Below are positions 50,339-58,568 of a stretch of 64,000 nucleotides of DNA, one piece after another. Source of the stretch: CAVTWS01 sp963732655 (GTDB lineage: Bacteria > Actinomycetota > Acidimicrobiia > Acidimicrobiales > SHLQ01). Below the pieces are notes generated by a model that saw nothing but the letters and a program-made list of their open reading frames with translations, had not been told where the DNA came from and searched no databases. The position numbers and the translations under genes were made by a program. Within the stretch, counting starts at the first letter, position 1; each line of letters opens with the position of its first letter. The stretch covers positions 434,001 to 498,000 of the forward strand of contig CAVTAI010000017.1 of the NCBI GenBank assembly GCA_963732655.1, in the 5' to 3' direction.

Positions 50339-51028
50339 GTGACATTCGAGCCGCCCGCCGAGCGGGACATCCTGCGATGGGCCGAGACTCTTTCGGGCAT
50401 CGCCCGCACGGCGCTCGGCTTCACCGAGAACCTGTACGAGCGTGAGCGATTCGAGGAGGTGCTGGCCGTCGCCGCCGAGATGCGGCACCTCGCCGGGCAC
50501 GAGTTCGACCAGGCTCGGCTGCAGGCCGAATGGCTGAAGTCCGTGGGTTCGGGCGTCCCGGGTTACGTCACACCAAAGGTGGCGATCGGCGCGGTCGTCG
50601 GCAACGACGACGGCGAGCTGTTGCTGATCCAGCGCGCCGACTCCGGCGTGTGGCTCTACCCGACGGGCTGGGCCGACATCGGGTACTCACCCGCCGAGGT
50701 GGCGGTGAAGGAAGTGCGCGAGGAGACCGGCATCGAGTGCGATGTCGTCGGTCTCATCGCCGTGCTCGACGGACTACGCCTCGGCTTCACCCGGATGCCC
50801 ATGTACTCGCTGGTCTTCCATTGCCACGCCACGGGCGGCACGCTCGCCCCCCATCCGCTCGAGGTCACCGATGTCGGGTTCTTCGCGGAGGACGATCTGC
50901 CGGATCCGCTGGCCGGCGGCGAATCGTGGACCGAGTTGGCTTTTGCGGCCGTGCGCCACGAGGTCACGCGGCCGACCTTCGACGTGCCGAGATCGCCCGT
51001 GTGGCGAGGTGAGGTGGACCACTCGTGA
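50339..51028 (+). CDS. Nudix hydrolase
   Basis: A 229-residue protein with a helical N-terminal domain of about 65 residues (ERDILRWAETLSGIARTALGF), as in the ADP-ribose/NUDIX group with a Nudix-N domain, and a C-terminal Nudix fold. The Nudix box appears as GYSPAEVAVKEVREETGIE with REETG intact near residue 125, so it should cleave a nucleoside diphosphate derivative; the substrate is not known. GTG 50339 is exactly 6 bases after TAACCT (50327-50332), which overlaps the glnD stop. The next gene overlaps its stop. Confidence 0.85.
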   Translation: MTFEPPAERDILRWAETLSGIARTALGFTENLYERERFEEVLAVAAEMRHLAGHEFDQARLQAEWLKSVGSGVPGYVTPKVAIGAVVGNDDGELLLIQRADSGVWLYPTGWADIGYSPAEVAVKEVREETGIECDVVGLIAVLDGLRLGFTRMPMYSLVFHCHATGGTLAPHPLEVTDVGFFAEDDLPDPLAGGESWTELAFAAVRHEVTRPTFDVPRSPVWRGEVDHS

Positions 51029-51870
51029 ACGACTGGGCCTCCACCGCGGCGACCAGCGTCCAGGATCGGGGCGTCACCCGGGACGGGATCATCCAGTTCC
51101 GCCGTCGCTGGGCCCCGGCCCCCGCCGGGCGCGAAGCGCGGGCGACCGTGCTGCTCCTGCACGGCATGGGCGAGCACAGCGGTCGGTACGAGCACGTCGG
51201 CGCGCACCTCGCCGGGCGCGGCTTCGACGTCGTGGCGATCGACCATCGTGGCCACGGCCTGTCGGGGGGCCGTCGTGGGCACGTCGACGAATTCAACGAG
51301 TACCTCGACGATGTCGAGGATCAACTCGCCGAGGTGCGGGCGCTCGGGCGTCCCGTCGTGATGCTCGCCCACTCGATGGGTGGACTCATCGCCACCCGAT
51401 ACGCGGTGTCGGGTCGGCCGTCGGCCGATCTGCTCGTGCTCTCGGCCCCGGCCCTGGCGGCGTCGGTTCCGGCCTGGCAGCAGGCGGTGGCCAGGGCGCT
51501 GGGTCGAGTCACGCCGAGGCTGTCGGTGCCCGGCACGATCGACCCCGCAGTCCTGTCGACGAATCCGGCCATCGGCGAGGCCTATCGGGCCGACCCTCTG
51601 GTGTGGACTGCGGCGTCGGCGGGATTCGGCCGGGCCATGCTGGCCGCCATGGTGGACACGACGCTCAAGGTCGACCGGTTGCGCATCCGCACGCTGGTGA
51701 TGCACGGCGGCGATGACGAGCTCGTCCCGCCGCAGGCCAGCGAGACCCTGGCCGCGGTCGCCGAGGTCGAGCGACGGGTGATCCCCGGCCTCCGCCACGA
51801 GATCTTCAACGAGCCGGTCGGACTCGACCTGGTCGACGACGCCGCCGACTGGATCGATCGCCACCTCTGA
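51025..51870 (+). CDS. Alpha/beta hydrolase, monoacylglycerol-lipase-like
   Basis: A 281-residue serine hydrolase of the Hydrolase_4 type. It has the oxyanion segment LLLHGMGEHSGRYE, IDHRGHGLSGGRRGHVDEF, the nucleophile elbow AHSMGG (Ser near 118; Ala replaces the first Gly), the catalytic Asp in MHGGDDELVPP and the His in GLRHEIFNEP. These resemble bacterial and human monoacylglycerol lipase. It starts at GTG 51025, overlapping the Nudix stop by 4 bases. A lipid-ester substrate is likely but not proven. Confidence 0.87.
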   Translation: MNDWASTAATSVQDRGVTRDGIIQFRRRWAPAPAGREARATVLLLHGMGEHSGRYEHVGAHLAGRGFDVVAIDHRGHGLSGGRRGHVDEFNEYLDDVEDQLAEVRALGRPVVMLAHSMGGLIATRYAVSGRPSADLLVLSAPALAASVPAWQQAVARALGRVTPRLSVPGTIDPAVLSTNPAIGEAYRADPLVWTAASAGFGRAMLAAMVDTTLKVDRLRIRTLVMHGGDDELVPPQASETLAAVAEVERRVIPGLRHEIFNEPVGLDLVDDAADWIDRHL

Positions 51871-51880
51871 CCCAGACAGG

Positions 51881-51934
51881 TCGAACTGGGAGACTCGACA
51901 GTCGCGTAGGCGACGGGATGGTCTCCCACTTCGG
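51881..51934 (+). repeat. 54-base hairpin repeat, copy C1
   Basis: A 54-base element beginning TCGAACTGGG and ending CCACTTCGG. About 45 of 54 positions match a second copy at 53507-53560. Outer arms CGAACTGGGAGAC and GTCTCCCACTTCG pair with one mismatch around an inner GTCGC/GCGAC stem. It lies 10 bases after the hydrolase stop and could end transcription. Confidence 0.8.
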
Positions 51935-51944
51935 CATCGAGGTG

Positions 51945-52055
51945 GCCCTGCGCCGGTGTGGCTCCGCCATCCCGGCGCAGCCACGGTGAGCGCCGGCGGA
52001 GCCGGCTCGCTAGAAGCTCGGGCGAACGGAGCGAGCGAAGCGAGCGAGTGAGTCC
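51945..52055 (-). repeat. Dispersed structured repeat, copy B
   Basis: Read on the minus strand, this matches copy A at 44308-44451: CGCTCG-rich stretch, GCCGGC-TCC-GCCGGC hairpin, then a long arm. On the plus strand the arm is CTGCGCCGG (51948-51956), inner TGGC/GCCA (51959-51969) and CCGGCGCAG (51972-51980). It lies between two convergent genes, as copy A does. Confidence 0.85.
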
Positions 52056-52063
52056 CGAATGCC

Positions 52064-52942
52064 TCAGGCTTCTTGGTCTCGGAGAAAGCGCTCGACCTCG
52101 GCGACCAGGCTGTCCGCAGTGGGCAGGAGGTTGTCGTCGTCGTGCTGCTCTTCGAGGCTCTGCACGTAGTTGATGGTGTCGTCGTCCTCGGCGACCAACT
52201 CGGTGACCTGCCGCTCGTAGGCGGCGGTGGCGAGCTGGAGGTCGACGGTCGAGATCGAGGTGCGCATCAGCACGCCGAGCCGCTCGACGAGCGCCAGGGC
52301 GGCTTTGGGAGACGGTGCGCCGGGCACGTACGAGGGGACGGCCGCCCACAACGACGCTGATCCGAGCCCGTGGTCCCGAGCCATGGCCCCCAAGACGCCG
52401 ACGATGCCAGTCGGGCCCTCGTATGACGACGGCTCGAGGCCGATGTCGTCCACGATCTCGGGTGTGTCGGCCGTGCCGTACACCCGAGTGGGGCGAGTGT
52501 GGGGCACCTCGGCGAGCAGGGCTCCGAGGGTGACGATCATGCGGGCATCGAGCGCCTTGGCCACGCCCACCACGTGTTCGCAGAAGGTGCGCCACCGCAG
52601 CTGCGGTTCGATGCCGAGCAACACGATGGCATCGGGGGCGCCATCAGCGCCCAGCGTGCGGGGAGCGAAGAAGCGGGTCTCCGGCCAGGCGATCCGGCGC
52701 GAACCGTCCTCTTCGAGAACCACCATCGGGCGAGTCGACGCGAAGTCGAAGAACGGTTCGGGCTCCAGGTCGATCGCCGGCCGCGCCGACCACCGATTGA
52801 TCAGGTAGCGCGCCGCGGTCGTCGCAGCGTCGCCGGCATCGTTCCAGCCCTCGAAGGCCGCAATGATCACCGGCGAGCTGGTGCCCGCCTCCGCCAAGAG
52901 GCGAGCATGCGGGAGCTCGGGCCACGGGGTGGTGGGAACCAC
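52064..52942 (-). CDS. PAC2-family protein (proteasome assembly chaperone-like)
   Basis: A 292-residue PAC2-fold protein: VIIAAFEGWNDAGDAATTAARYL near the N-terminus, FFDFASTRPMVVLEEDGSRRIAWPE, and SSYEGPTGIVGVLGAMARDHGLGSASLWAAVPSYVPGAPSPKAALALVERLG. Actinobacterial members are linked to the 20S proteasome system by family name only. The start is put at GTG 52942 because TACCGT (minus strand 52955-52950) lies exactly 7 bases upstream; ATG 52948 is the alternative. It is divergent from the GNAT gene, the two promoters being back to back. No proteasome subunit genes are in the window. Confidence 0.85.
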   Translation of the reverse strand: MVPTTPWPELPHARLLAEAGTSSPVIIAAFEGWNDAGDAATTAARYLINRWSARPAIDLEPEPFFDFASTRPMVVLEEDGSRRIAWPETRFFAPRTLGADGAPDAIVLLGIEPQLRWRTFCEHVVGVAKALDARMIVTLGALLAEVPHTRPTRVYGTADTPEIVDDIGLEPSSYEGPTGIVGVLGAMARDHGLGSASLWAAVPSYVPGAPSPKAALALVERLGVLMRTSISTVDLQLATAAYERQVTELVAEDDDTINYVQSLEEQHDDDNLLPTADSLVAEVERFLRDQEA

Positions 52943-52988
52943 GGGCATCACGGTACAAGGCGCGTCCAGGACTACCTATCCTGTCCCC

Positions 52989-53423
52989 GTGTCCGAGATC
53001 TACGCCGTGTCCCGAGTCGATGACGAGTTGGTCGATGCGCTGACCCGTCTGATGCCCCAGTTGTCCTCGTCGAGTCCCCCGCCGACCCGGGCCGAGATCG
53101 TTGAGATCGTGGCCTCGCCGGCCACCGTGCTCTTCGCTGCTCGTGGCGACGACGGCCGGATCCTGGGCAGTCTGACCCTCGCCGTGTTCCGCATCCCGAC
53201 GGGTGTGCGAGCCTGGATCGAAGATGTCGTCGTCGACTCCGAGGCCCGCGGGCAGGGCCTCGGCGAGAAGCTGAACCAGGCCGCACTCGATCACGCCCGC
53301 TCGATCGGCGCCAAGACGGTCGACCTCACCTCGCGTCCATCTCGAGAGGCCGCCAACCGCTTGTACCAACGCATCGGCTTCGTCGCCCGAGAGACGAACG
53401 TCTACCGCTACGACCTGGGCTGA
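52989..53423 (+). CDS. GNAT N-acetyltransferase
   Basis: A 144-residue acetyltransferase of the GNAT fold. The acetyl-CoA site is VVDSEARGQGLGEKLNQAALDHARSIGA (R/Q-x-x-G-x-G/A) near residues 84-110, followed by KTVDLTSRPSREAANRLYQRIGFVARETNVYRYDL, which is characteristic of small-molecule or N-terminal GNATs. The substrate is unknown. GTG 52989 is exactly 6 bases after TATCCT (52977-52982), so a leaderless promoter is likely. It is followed by a repeat-rich gap. Confidence 0.85.
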   Translation: MSEIYAVSRVDDELVDALTRLMPQLSSSSPPPTRAEIVEIVASPATVLFAARGDDGRILGSLTLAVFRIPTGVRAWIEDVVVDSEARGQGLGEKLNQAALDHARSIGAKTVDLTSRPSREAANRLYQRIGFVARETNVYRYDLG

Positions 53424-53448
53424 CCCCTCCCACCGCTGCGCCGTCCCG

Positions 53449-53504
53449 CCGAACCGTTCCCTCCGAACCGTTCTCTCCGAACCGTTCTCTCCGAACCGTT
53501 CTCT
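53449..53504 (+). repeat. 14-bp tandem repeat (four units)
   Basis: Four units of CCGAACCGTTCTCT begin at 53449, 53463, 53477 and 53491, the first with one change (CCCT). The block starts 26 bases after the GNAT stop and runs up to a 54-base hairpin repeat. It is non-coding. Confidence 0.9.
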
Positions 53505-53506
53505 CT

Positions 53507-53560
53507 TCGAACTGGGCGACACCGTGGTCGCGTCGGCGACGGGTTGGTCTCCCAGTTCGG
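53507..53560 (+). repeat. 54-base hairpin repeat, copy C2
   Basis: Second copy of the element at 51881-51934. Here the outer arms CGAACTGGG and CCCAGTTCG pair perfectly over 9 bp, with GTCGC/GCGAC inside. It may form the terminator for the GNAT gene and the convergent DinB-like gene. Confidence 0.8.
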
Positions 53561-53608
53561 GTGGTGGGTGGGTGGGCGGTGTGGGTGGAGGGTGTGGGTG
53601 GAGGGTGT
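53559..53608 (+). other. G-quadruplex-prone tract and G-rich tandem repeat
   Basis: GGG runs at 53559, 53566, 53570 and 53574 with spacers of 4, 1 and 1 bases fit a compact intramolecular G-quadruplex on the plus strand. Further GTGGGTGGAGG-type units (13-bp period) continue to about 53608, up to the end of the convergent gene. Confidence 0.6.
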
Positions 53609-53614
53609 GGGTGG

Positions 53615-54250
53615 TCAGGTGGCGAGGCGGGTGCGCAGGATGGTGGCGCCGTCGCCCGTGAGGTCGTCGAAGGCCGAGGTGCGACCGGTCACGGCGAGCA
53701 TGATCGCCTCGCCTGGCCCGGTGACGTCGGCGCCGACCCCCGAGGACCAACCGAGGTCGGCGGCGTCGAACCGCAACCCTGTGGTCCTCGACGCCGGCAC
53801 GAATCCTCTGGCCTTCCCGCCACAGACGTAGTCGAGCACAGTGCGCACGGATCCCGGATCGAGTGTGGATTCGATCGAGAGGGGCCGCTCGATGTCACGA
53901 GTGTGAATGAGCACGTCGGAAAGCGGGGCGATCGGTCCGACGAACGGTGGAGCGAACCGCGACGACACGTAGCCCTGGTAGTTCGCCACGAGGGTCGCAG
54001 GAGCGCGGTCGCCGAACTGGCGCGCAACCTGGTCGGCATACCGATCGAAGCTTCGGGCTCTCACGATGTTCAGCATGAACCGCGGTAGCGGGACCTCGAG
54101 AATGCTGGTGAGGTGGCCGACGACATCGCGCACCCGCCAGCCTTGGCACAGCGACGGGTGGTTCCACTGCTCATCGGTGAGCTGTTCGAGCGTGACGACG
54201 AGCCGACGTCGTTGCTGGGCGATGGCGGCGAACAGCTCGTCTTTCGTCAT
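53615..54250 (-). CDS. DinB/maleylpyruvate-isomerase-N type metal-binding protein
   Basis: A 211-residue protein of the mycothiol-dependent maleylpyruvate isomerase N-terminal/TIGR03083 group, a DinB-like four-helix bundle. It starts MTKDELFAAIAQQRRRL and shows LTDEQWNHPSLCQGWRVRDVVGHLTSILE (metal His), then IHTRDIERPL (second metal site). Such proteins bind a divalent metal and may use mycothiol; the reaction here is unknown. ATG 54250 is chosen. It is separated from the molybdopterin gene by 32 bases on the same strand and may be cotranscribed with it. Confidence 0.8.
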   Translation of the reverse strand: MTKDELFAAIAQQRRRLVVTLEQLTDEQWNHPSLCQGWRVRDVVGHLTSILEVPLPRFMLNIVRARSFDRYADQVARQFGDRAPATLVANYQGYVSSRFAPPFVGPIAPLSDVLIHTRDIERPLSIESTLDPGSVRTVLDYVCGGKARGFVPASRTTGLRFDAADLGWSSGVGADVTGPGEAIMLAVTGRTSAFDDLTGDGATILRTRLAT

Positions 54251-54282
54251 GGAGAGCTCGATTCCTGGTGAGACCTGCGACC

Positions 54283-56382
54283 TCAGACGGGCAGGGCGGC
54301 GAGTGGGACGACATCGACGGCGATGCCGGTGAGGTGCGACATGCTGCTCACCGGATCGAACGAGCCTGGTCCATGGGGCGCCAGGGCGTTGACGTTGACG
54401 CCGGGGAACTCCCGGGCGACGGGCATGCCGGTGGTGCTGGCATTGCCGAAGCCGTGGGTCATGGCCACCACGCCGTCGCGGAGCGTCGCGTCGATCCGCA
54501 CGGGTGCCTCGATGCTCCCGAATCGGTTGGAGACGCGCACGCGGGCACCATCGATGATGGACAGGCGCTCGGCGTCGATGGGGCTGACGTAGAGCGGGTT
54601 GTCGGCGGCGCCGGCCTGCTTGAGGCGCCGGACATTCTGCATCGCCGAGTTGAGCGTGTGGCTGGTACGGCGGGTGATCAACTTCAGCTGGTGCCGATCC
54701 TCCCCGGCCAGCTCGGCGAAGATCACCGCGGCGCGCGTCCACGCCTCGGCGAGCATCTCCGGGGCGCCGGCCAGTGTCCCGTTGGCGGTCGCGCGGTCCA
54801 GCAGGCCACCGGGCTCGGTGGCGGGGAGCACCGCGACGCCGCCCGGCTGTTCGTGCAGGGCCGCCATCGAGAGGCCGTGCTCGGCGAGGGCGGTGTCGTG
54901 CACCATGGCGAGCATGTCGGACTGGGGCGGGAAGAACGTGGGGAGGCCCATCCGCTCGCCGAGCGCGGCGAAGATGGCCCGCTCCGTGCGTCGATCCGCG
55001 GCCGGGGGTACGACCGGGCCGGTCCACTGGATGAACGGTTCGGTCTGGGTGCCTTGCACGAACACGTTGAGGTCTTCGCGCTCGAACCAGTCCGCCGCCG
55101 GGAGGACAAAGTCCGCGTGTTCGCCGGTGGCGTTGCGATAGAGGTCGACGGTGACCAGCAGGTCGAGGTCGGCGAGCGCGGCCGCCAGGTCGTCGCCACC
55201 ACCGATGCTCAGGGCCGGATTGCCGGCGAGCACGATGAGGGCACGGATGGGGGATGCGTCGGCGTTGATCATGTCGGCGAGAAGCGCGCCCGGATGCATC
55301 GTCGACGCCGGCCGGTAGGGCCCCCACGGGCTGTCGAGGAACGACGAGGCGTCGGCGGTCTGCTGACCCGGTGACGCCGGGATGGCGCGGTTGGCCGCCA
55401 CGTTGCCGCCGCGGCGATCGAGGTTGCCGGTGAGCAGGGACAACATGGTGGCGAGCCAATAGGCGAGGGCGCCCTGTCGGCCCATGTTGACCCCCGTCGA
55501 GACGTGCACCGCCGCCGACGGCGCGGCCACGAACTCCTGGGCGAGGGCGACGATGCGGGCGGCGTCGATACCGACGACGGGGGCCACCTTCTCGGGGGAG
55601 AACTGACCGACGAACGCCCGGAGCTGGTCGAGCTCGGTGACGCGAGCGGCGCCCGCCGGGTCGAAACCGACCGTGCGGTCGATCTCGCACAACATGGCGG
55701 CGAGGAGGTACGCGTCGGTGTCGGGTTTGACCTGCACGACCTCGCCGACCTTGGGCTCGATCCAGCGGGGATCGACGAAACGCACCACCCCGCCCCGATC
55801 CTCGATCTGGGCCAGCCGGCCAACCGGATCGGGAACGGACAGGAACGACGTCTTGCTGACGCGTGGGTTGCTGCCCAGGACGAGCAGGTGATCGGTGTGA
55901 TCGAGGTCGGGGATGGGGTGCAGCGAGGGGCTGCCCCACACCATCTCACTGATGGCGAACTTGTTGGAGCAATCCTGCGTGGCGGCCGAGAACAGCCGGT
56001 CCGAGCCGAGCAGACGCAGGAACATCGCTCCGGCGATGCCGGCGGTGGCGTTGAACGCCGTCGGGTTGCCGAGGTAGACGGCCACGCCGCTGGGGCCGTG
56101 TTCGTCGATCACGGCTCGGAGGCGTGAGGCGATGCCGTCGAGTGCGACATCCCACGAGGTCTCGGCCCACGTGCCGCCCTCTCCGCGGGCTAGCGGCCGG
56201 TCCAGGCGATCCGGATCGCGGTGGACCTCGGTGGCGAGAAGGCCCTTGTTGCAAGCGAACCCACGGGTCACCGGATGCGAGTCGTCGGGCCTCACCTTGC
56301 CGACCCGGCCGGTGTCGTCGACGGTCACGACGATGCCGCAGCCCACCTCGCACAGGCGGCAGAACGTGCGATGGTCCGACAT
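54283..56382 (-). CDS. Molybdopterin oxidoreductase, formate-dehydrogenase-like
   Basis: A 699-residue bis-MGD enzyme of the DMSO-reductase superfamily. The N-terminus binds a 4Fe-4S cluster (CRLCEVGCGIVV … GFACNKG, Cys positions 8, 11, 15 and about 44), followed by the Mo region (TQDCSNKFAISEMVWG; this Cys near residue 144 is the probable Mo ligand), LVLGSNPRVSKTS, and the C-terminal dinucleotide-binding domain (LNSAMQNVRRL, FGNASTTGMPVA). No twin-arginine signal is seen, so it is probably cytoplasmic. ATG 56382 has a GGAAGG site. fdhD, 16 kb away, would sulfurate such an enzyme. Formate is a guess as substrate. Confidence 0.85.
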   Translation of the reverse strand: MSDHRTFCRLCEVGCGIVVTVDDTGRVGKVRPDDSHPVTRGFACNKGLLATEVHRDPDRLDRPLARGEGGTWAETSWDVALDGIASRLRAVIDEHGPSGVAVYLGNPTAFNATAGIAGAMFLRLLGSDRLFSAATQDCSNKFAISEMVWGSPSLHPIPDLDHTDHLLVLGSNPRVSKTSFLSVPDPVGRLAQIEDRGGVVRFVDPRWIEPKVGEVVQVKPDTDAYLLAAMLCEIDRTVGFDPAGAARVTELDQLRAFVGQFSPEKVAPVVGIDAARIVALAQEFVAAPSAAVHVSTGVNMGRQGALAYWLATMLSLLTGNLDRRGGNVAANRAIPASPGQQTADASSFLDSPWGPYRPASTMHPGALLADMINADASPIRALIVLAGNPALSIGGGDDLAAALADLDLLVTVDLYRNATGEHADFVLPAADWFEREDLNVFVQGTQTEPFIQWTGPVVPPAADRRTERAIFAALGERMGLPTFFPPQSDMLAMVHDTALAEHGLSMAALHEQPGGVAVLPATEPGGLLDRATANGTLAGAPEMLAEAWTRAAVIFAELAGEDRHQLKLITRRTSHTLNSAMQNVRRLKQAGAADNPLYVSPIDAERLSIIDGARVRVSNRFGSIEAPVRIDATLRDGVVAMTHGFGNASTTGMPVAREFPGVNVNALAPHGPGSFDPVSSMSHLTGIAVDVVPLAALPV

Positions 56383-56413
56383 GGGTTGTCCTTCCGATGC
56401 GGCCACGCGGCGA

Positions 56414-57391
56414 TCAGGGCGCGGGGTCAGGGTAGGGGAAGCGGTTGGCCTCGAACCAGCCGATGATCGGCTCGGCCCCGGTCGAGGGCGTGGCCCGGAC
56501 GAGGGTCCGCCAGTACGACCAGTGGCGGGGTGGATCGCTGGCGTGGGCCATGTCGAACTGGACCGAGGGGGCTATGGGTTCGATGCGATAGGAGCGGACG
56601 GTGCCGCGGGTGTCGGTGAAGGTCATGTCGGAGGGACGGATCGTGGCCCCCGGATCGTCGTAGCTCATGTGGGCGTCGATGCTGGCGATGGCGTGCGTCT
56701 CGGATCCTTCGCGCACGTACCCGCCGCCGCGCCCACCTTCGGCGTTGGGTGCCGCCGCGAAGTACACCTGCAGGTCGGGGGACTGGAGGTCGCCGAGCAT
56801 GAACGGGTACTGCCAGGTTCGTGGTCCCCAGGAGCGGTCGCGGTGCGCTGGCGTGTCGATGCGGGTCTCGGTGCCGTCGATGGTGACCGTGCCGGAGGCG
56901 CTCATCGACTGCTCGAACCGGCTGGCCGGAAAACGGCTCATACTGTCGTCGCGGCCGGCGCCGGTGGTGAAACACGGTGTGCGGGCGGTGAGGTCGAGGT
57001 CGATCTGCACCGGGACGAGGTGCCCGCTTCGTGGGCCGGTGCGGATCCGGCCGATGCCGGCGAGTCGGAACCGGCCCCGCTGAAGGTCCTCGACCGGCTG
57101 ATAGGAGAACGAGAGGCCCCATTGGTCGTACGCCACTCCGTCCCCGCGACGAAGGTGGTCGTAGCCCAGGCGGGTCTCCTCGACGGCGACCCACTCGGCG
57201 CCGGTCCACAGGAAGAGCCACAACCACGCTCGACCCTGGTTGGTCAGCGTGCCGAGGCGGAACAGCCCGGCGGAGGAGCCATCGGGCGGGAGCCACGACA
57301 CGAGCCACGATTCGTTCCACGTGGTGACGGATGGGTCGTGGACGTGGAACTGCTCCGCGGCCGGGTCGAGCAGGACTTCGCCTTCGAGCAT
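56414..57391 (-). CDS. CrtC/AttH-like lipocalin-fold protein
   Basis: A 325-residue protein resembling the hydroxyneurosporene-synthase/AttH and DUF7064-type lipocalin fold: strand-rich with WNESWLVSWLPPDGSSAGLFRLG, HRDRSWGPRTWQYP (the HRDxSWG-type motif often seen in this fold) near residue 187, and VRSYRIEPIAPSVQFDMAH. No signal peptide or membrane segment is present. Function is unknown; the fold binds isoprenoid or steroid-like ligands in characterised relatives. It lies 31 bases upstream of the molybdopterin gene on the same strand, suggesting cotranscription. Confidence 0.6.
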   Translation of the reverse strand: MLEGEVLLDPAAEQFHVHDPSVTTWNESWLVSWLPPDGSSAGLFRLGTLTNQGRAWLWLFLWTGAEWVAVEETRLGYDHLRRGDGVAYDQWGLSFSYQPVEDLQRGRFRLAGIGRIRTGPRSGHLVPVQIDLDLTARTPCFTTGAGRDDSMSRFPASRFEQSMSASGTVTIDGTETRIDTPAHRDRSWGPRTWQYPFMLGDLQSPDLQVYFAAAPNAEGGRGGGYVREGSETHAIASIDAHMSYDDPGATIRPSDMTFTDTRGTVRSYRIEPIAPSVQFDMAHASDPPRHWSYWRTLVRATPSTGAEPIIGWFEANRFPYPDPAP

Positions 57392-57408
57392 CGAGGATCA
57401 TCCGTTCG

Positions 57409-58567
57409 TCAGCCGGCCGATTCCACCGGCAGCGGGTCGGTCAGGGGGACGAAACCGCCGCCGGGTGGCGACGACCACGGCCGGTCGGTCAGGTACTCGG
57501 CGATCGGCACTCGGTCCACAACTTCGTAGCCGACGGGGAGCCACACGTCGCCCAGCTCGCTGAGGAAGAAGATCTCCCAGTTGTAGAAACCGAGGAATGC
57601 CCGCTCGTTCTCGCACATCAGCTCGGCATAGGTGCTCACGGCGCGCACGTAGTTGTCGTGGTTGTTGTACCCCCACAGCGCCTGCTCCATGTCCTCGGGT
57701 CCGCCGCGACGATCGAGGTAGCGGGCGGCGGCCAGGATGGCGTCGCGTGGGTCGTTGATGTCGCCGTCACTGACCTCCTCCCACGTCGTGGGCAGGAACT
57801 GCATTGGTCCCTGGGCGCCAGCCGAGCTGAGGCCGTGGATGCGACCCATACCGGTCTCCACCAGGTTGATGGCGGCGAGATAGGCCCAGTCGATGCCCGA
57901 TGCCTCCTCGGCCTCGTGGTAGTAGCCGAGCAGCTCCTCGGCCGAGGCCGGAGGTTGGATGCGCCAATCGGGGGCCTCCGTCGGCCAGCGGGAGTGCATG
58001 GCCAGGAACTGGCGGCGCGGCGAACACGTTGCGTTCGACGACGGACGCCAGGTCCGGCGGCACGAGGGCCAGAACTTCCTCATCCCACGACGGCTCGTAG
58101 CTGAGCTTCCGGTAGGCGACCTGCTGGAGCCTCGCCAGCTCGGCGACGACGGTCGCCGCGGTCGATGGGTCGCGGATGCCCTGCTCGGCCCGGGTGATCT
58201 GCTCGGCGAGGCCGGCCGGGTCGAGGGCGGCGCGGGGCAGTTCCACGCCGGACGGGGCCGTCACGGACAGCGCGGTGAGCGCGCTCGGTGACGTTCCCGT
58301 GGTTCCCGTCGAAGCGGTGCTCGACGGCGGCGAGACAGGTGTCGCCGCCGGGTCCGCCGGCGTTGACGGGAGGGTGGTGGCGGTGGGGTCGGCCACCGGG
58401 GCGGTGGTATCGCCGACGACGGCGCTGGTGGCGGTCGTGGGCAAGGCATCCGTCGGTGCCGAGTAGGGCGCAGTGGCCAGCTCGGGACGGTCACCGGTCG
58501 CACACGAGGCGGCGAGCGTCGCGACGGCGAGAGCGGCCACTACGGCGATCGGTCGGTGAGTCGACAC
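57409..58567 (-). CDS. Lytic transglycosylase lipoprotein, frameshifted
   Basis: A murein lytic transglycosylase (SLT domain). From GTG 58567 the protein has a lipoprotein signal (AVATLAASC, lipidated Cys near 22), a Thr/Pro/Ala-rich linker, and a helical stretch ending VVERNVFAA. The frame is then lost near 58015 (GCCGCGCCGCC) and the catalytic part continues in another frame: AEELLGYYHEAEEASGIDWAYLAAINLVETGMGRIHGLSSAGAQGPMQFLPTTWEE, with the catalytic Glu in NLVETGMG, then ALWGYNNHDNYVRAV. Corrected length is about 385. It cleaves the glycan strand between MurNAc and GlcNAc. It directly precedes the CrtC/AttH-like gene. Confidence 0.88.
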
Positions 58568-58568
58568 G

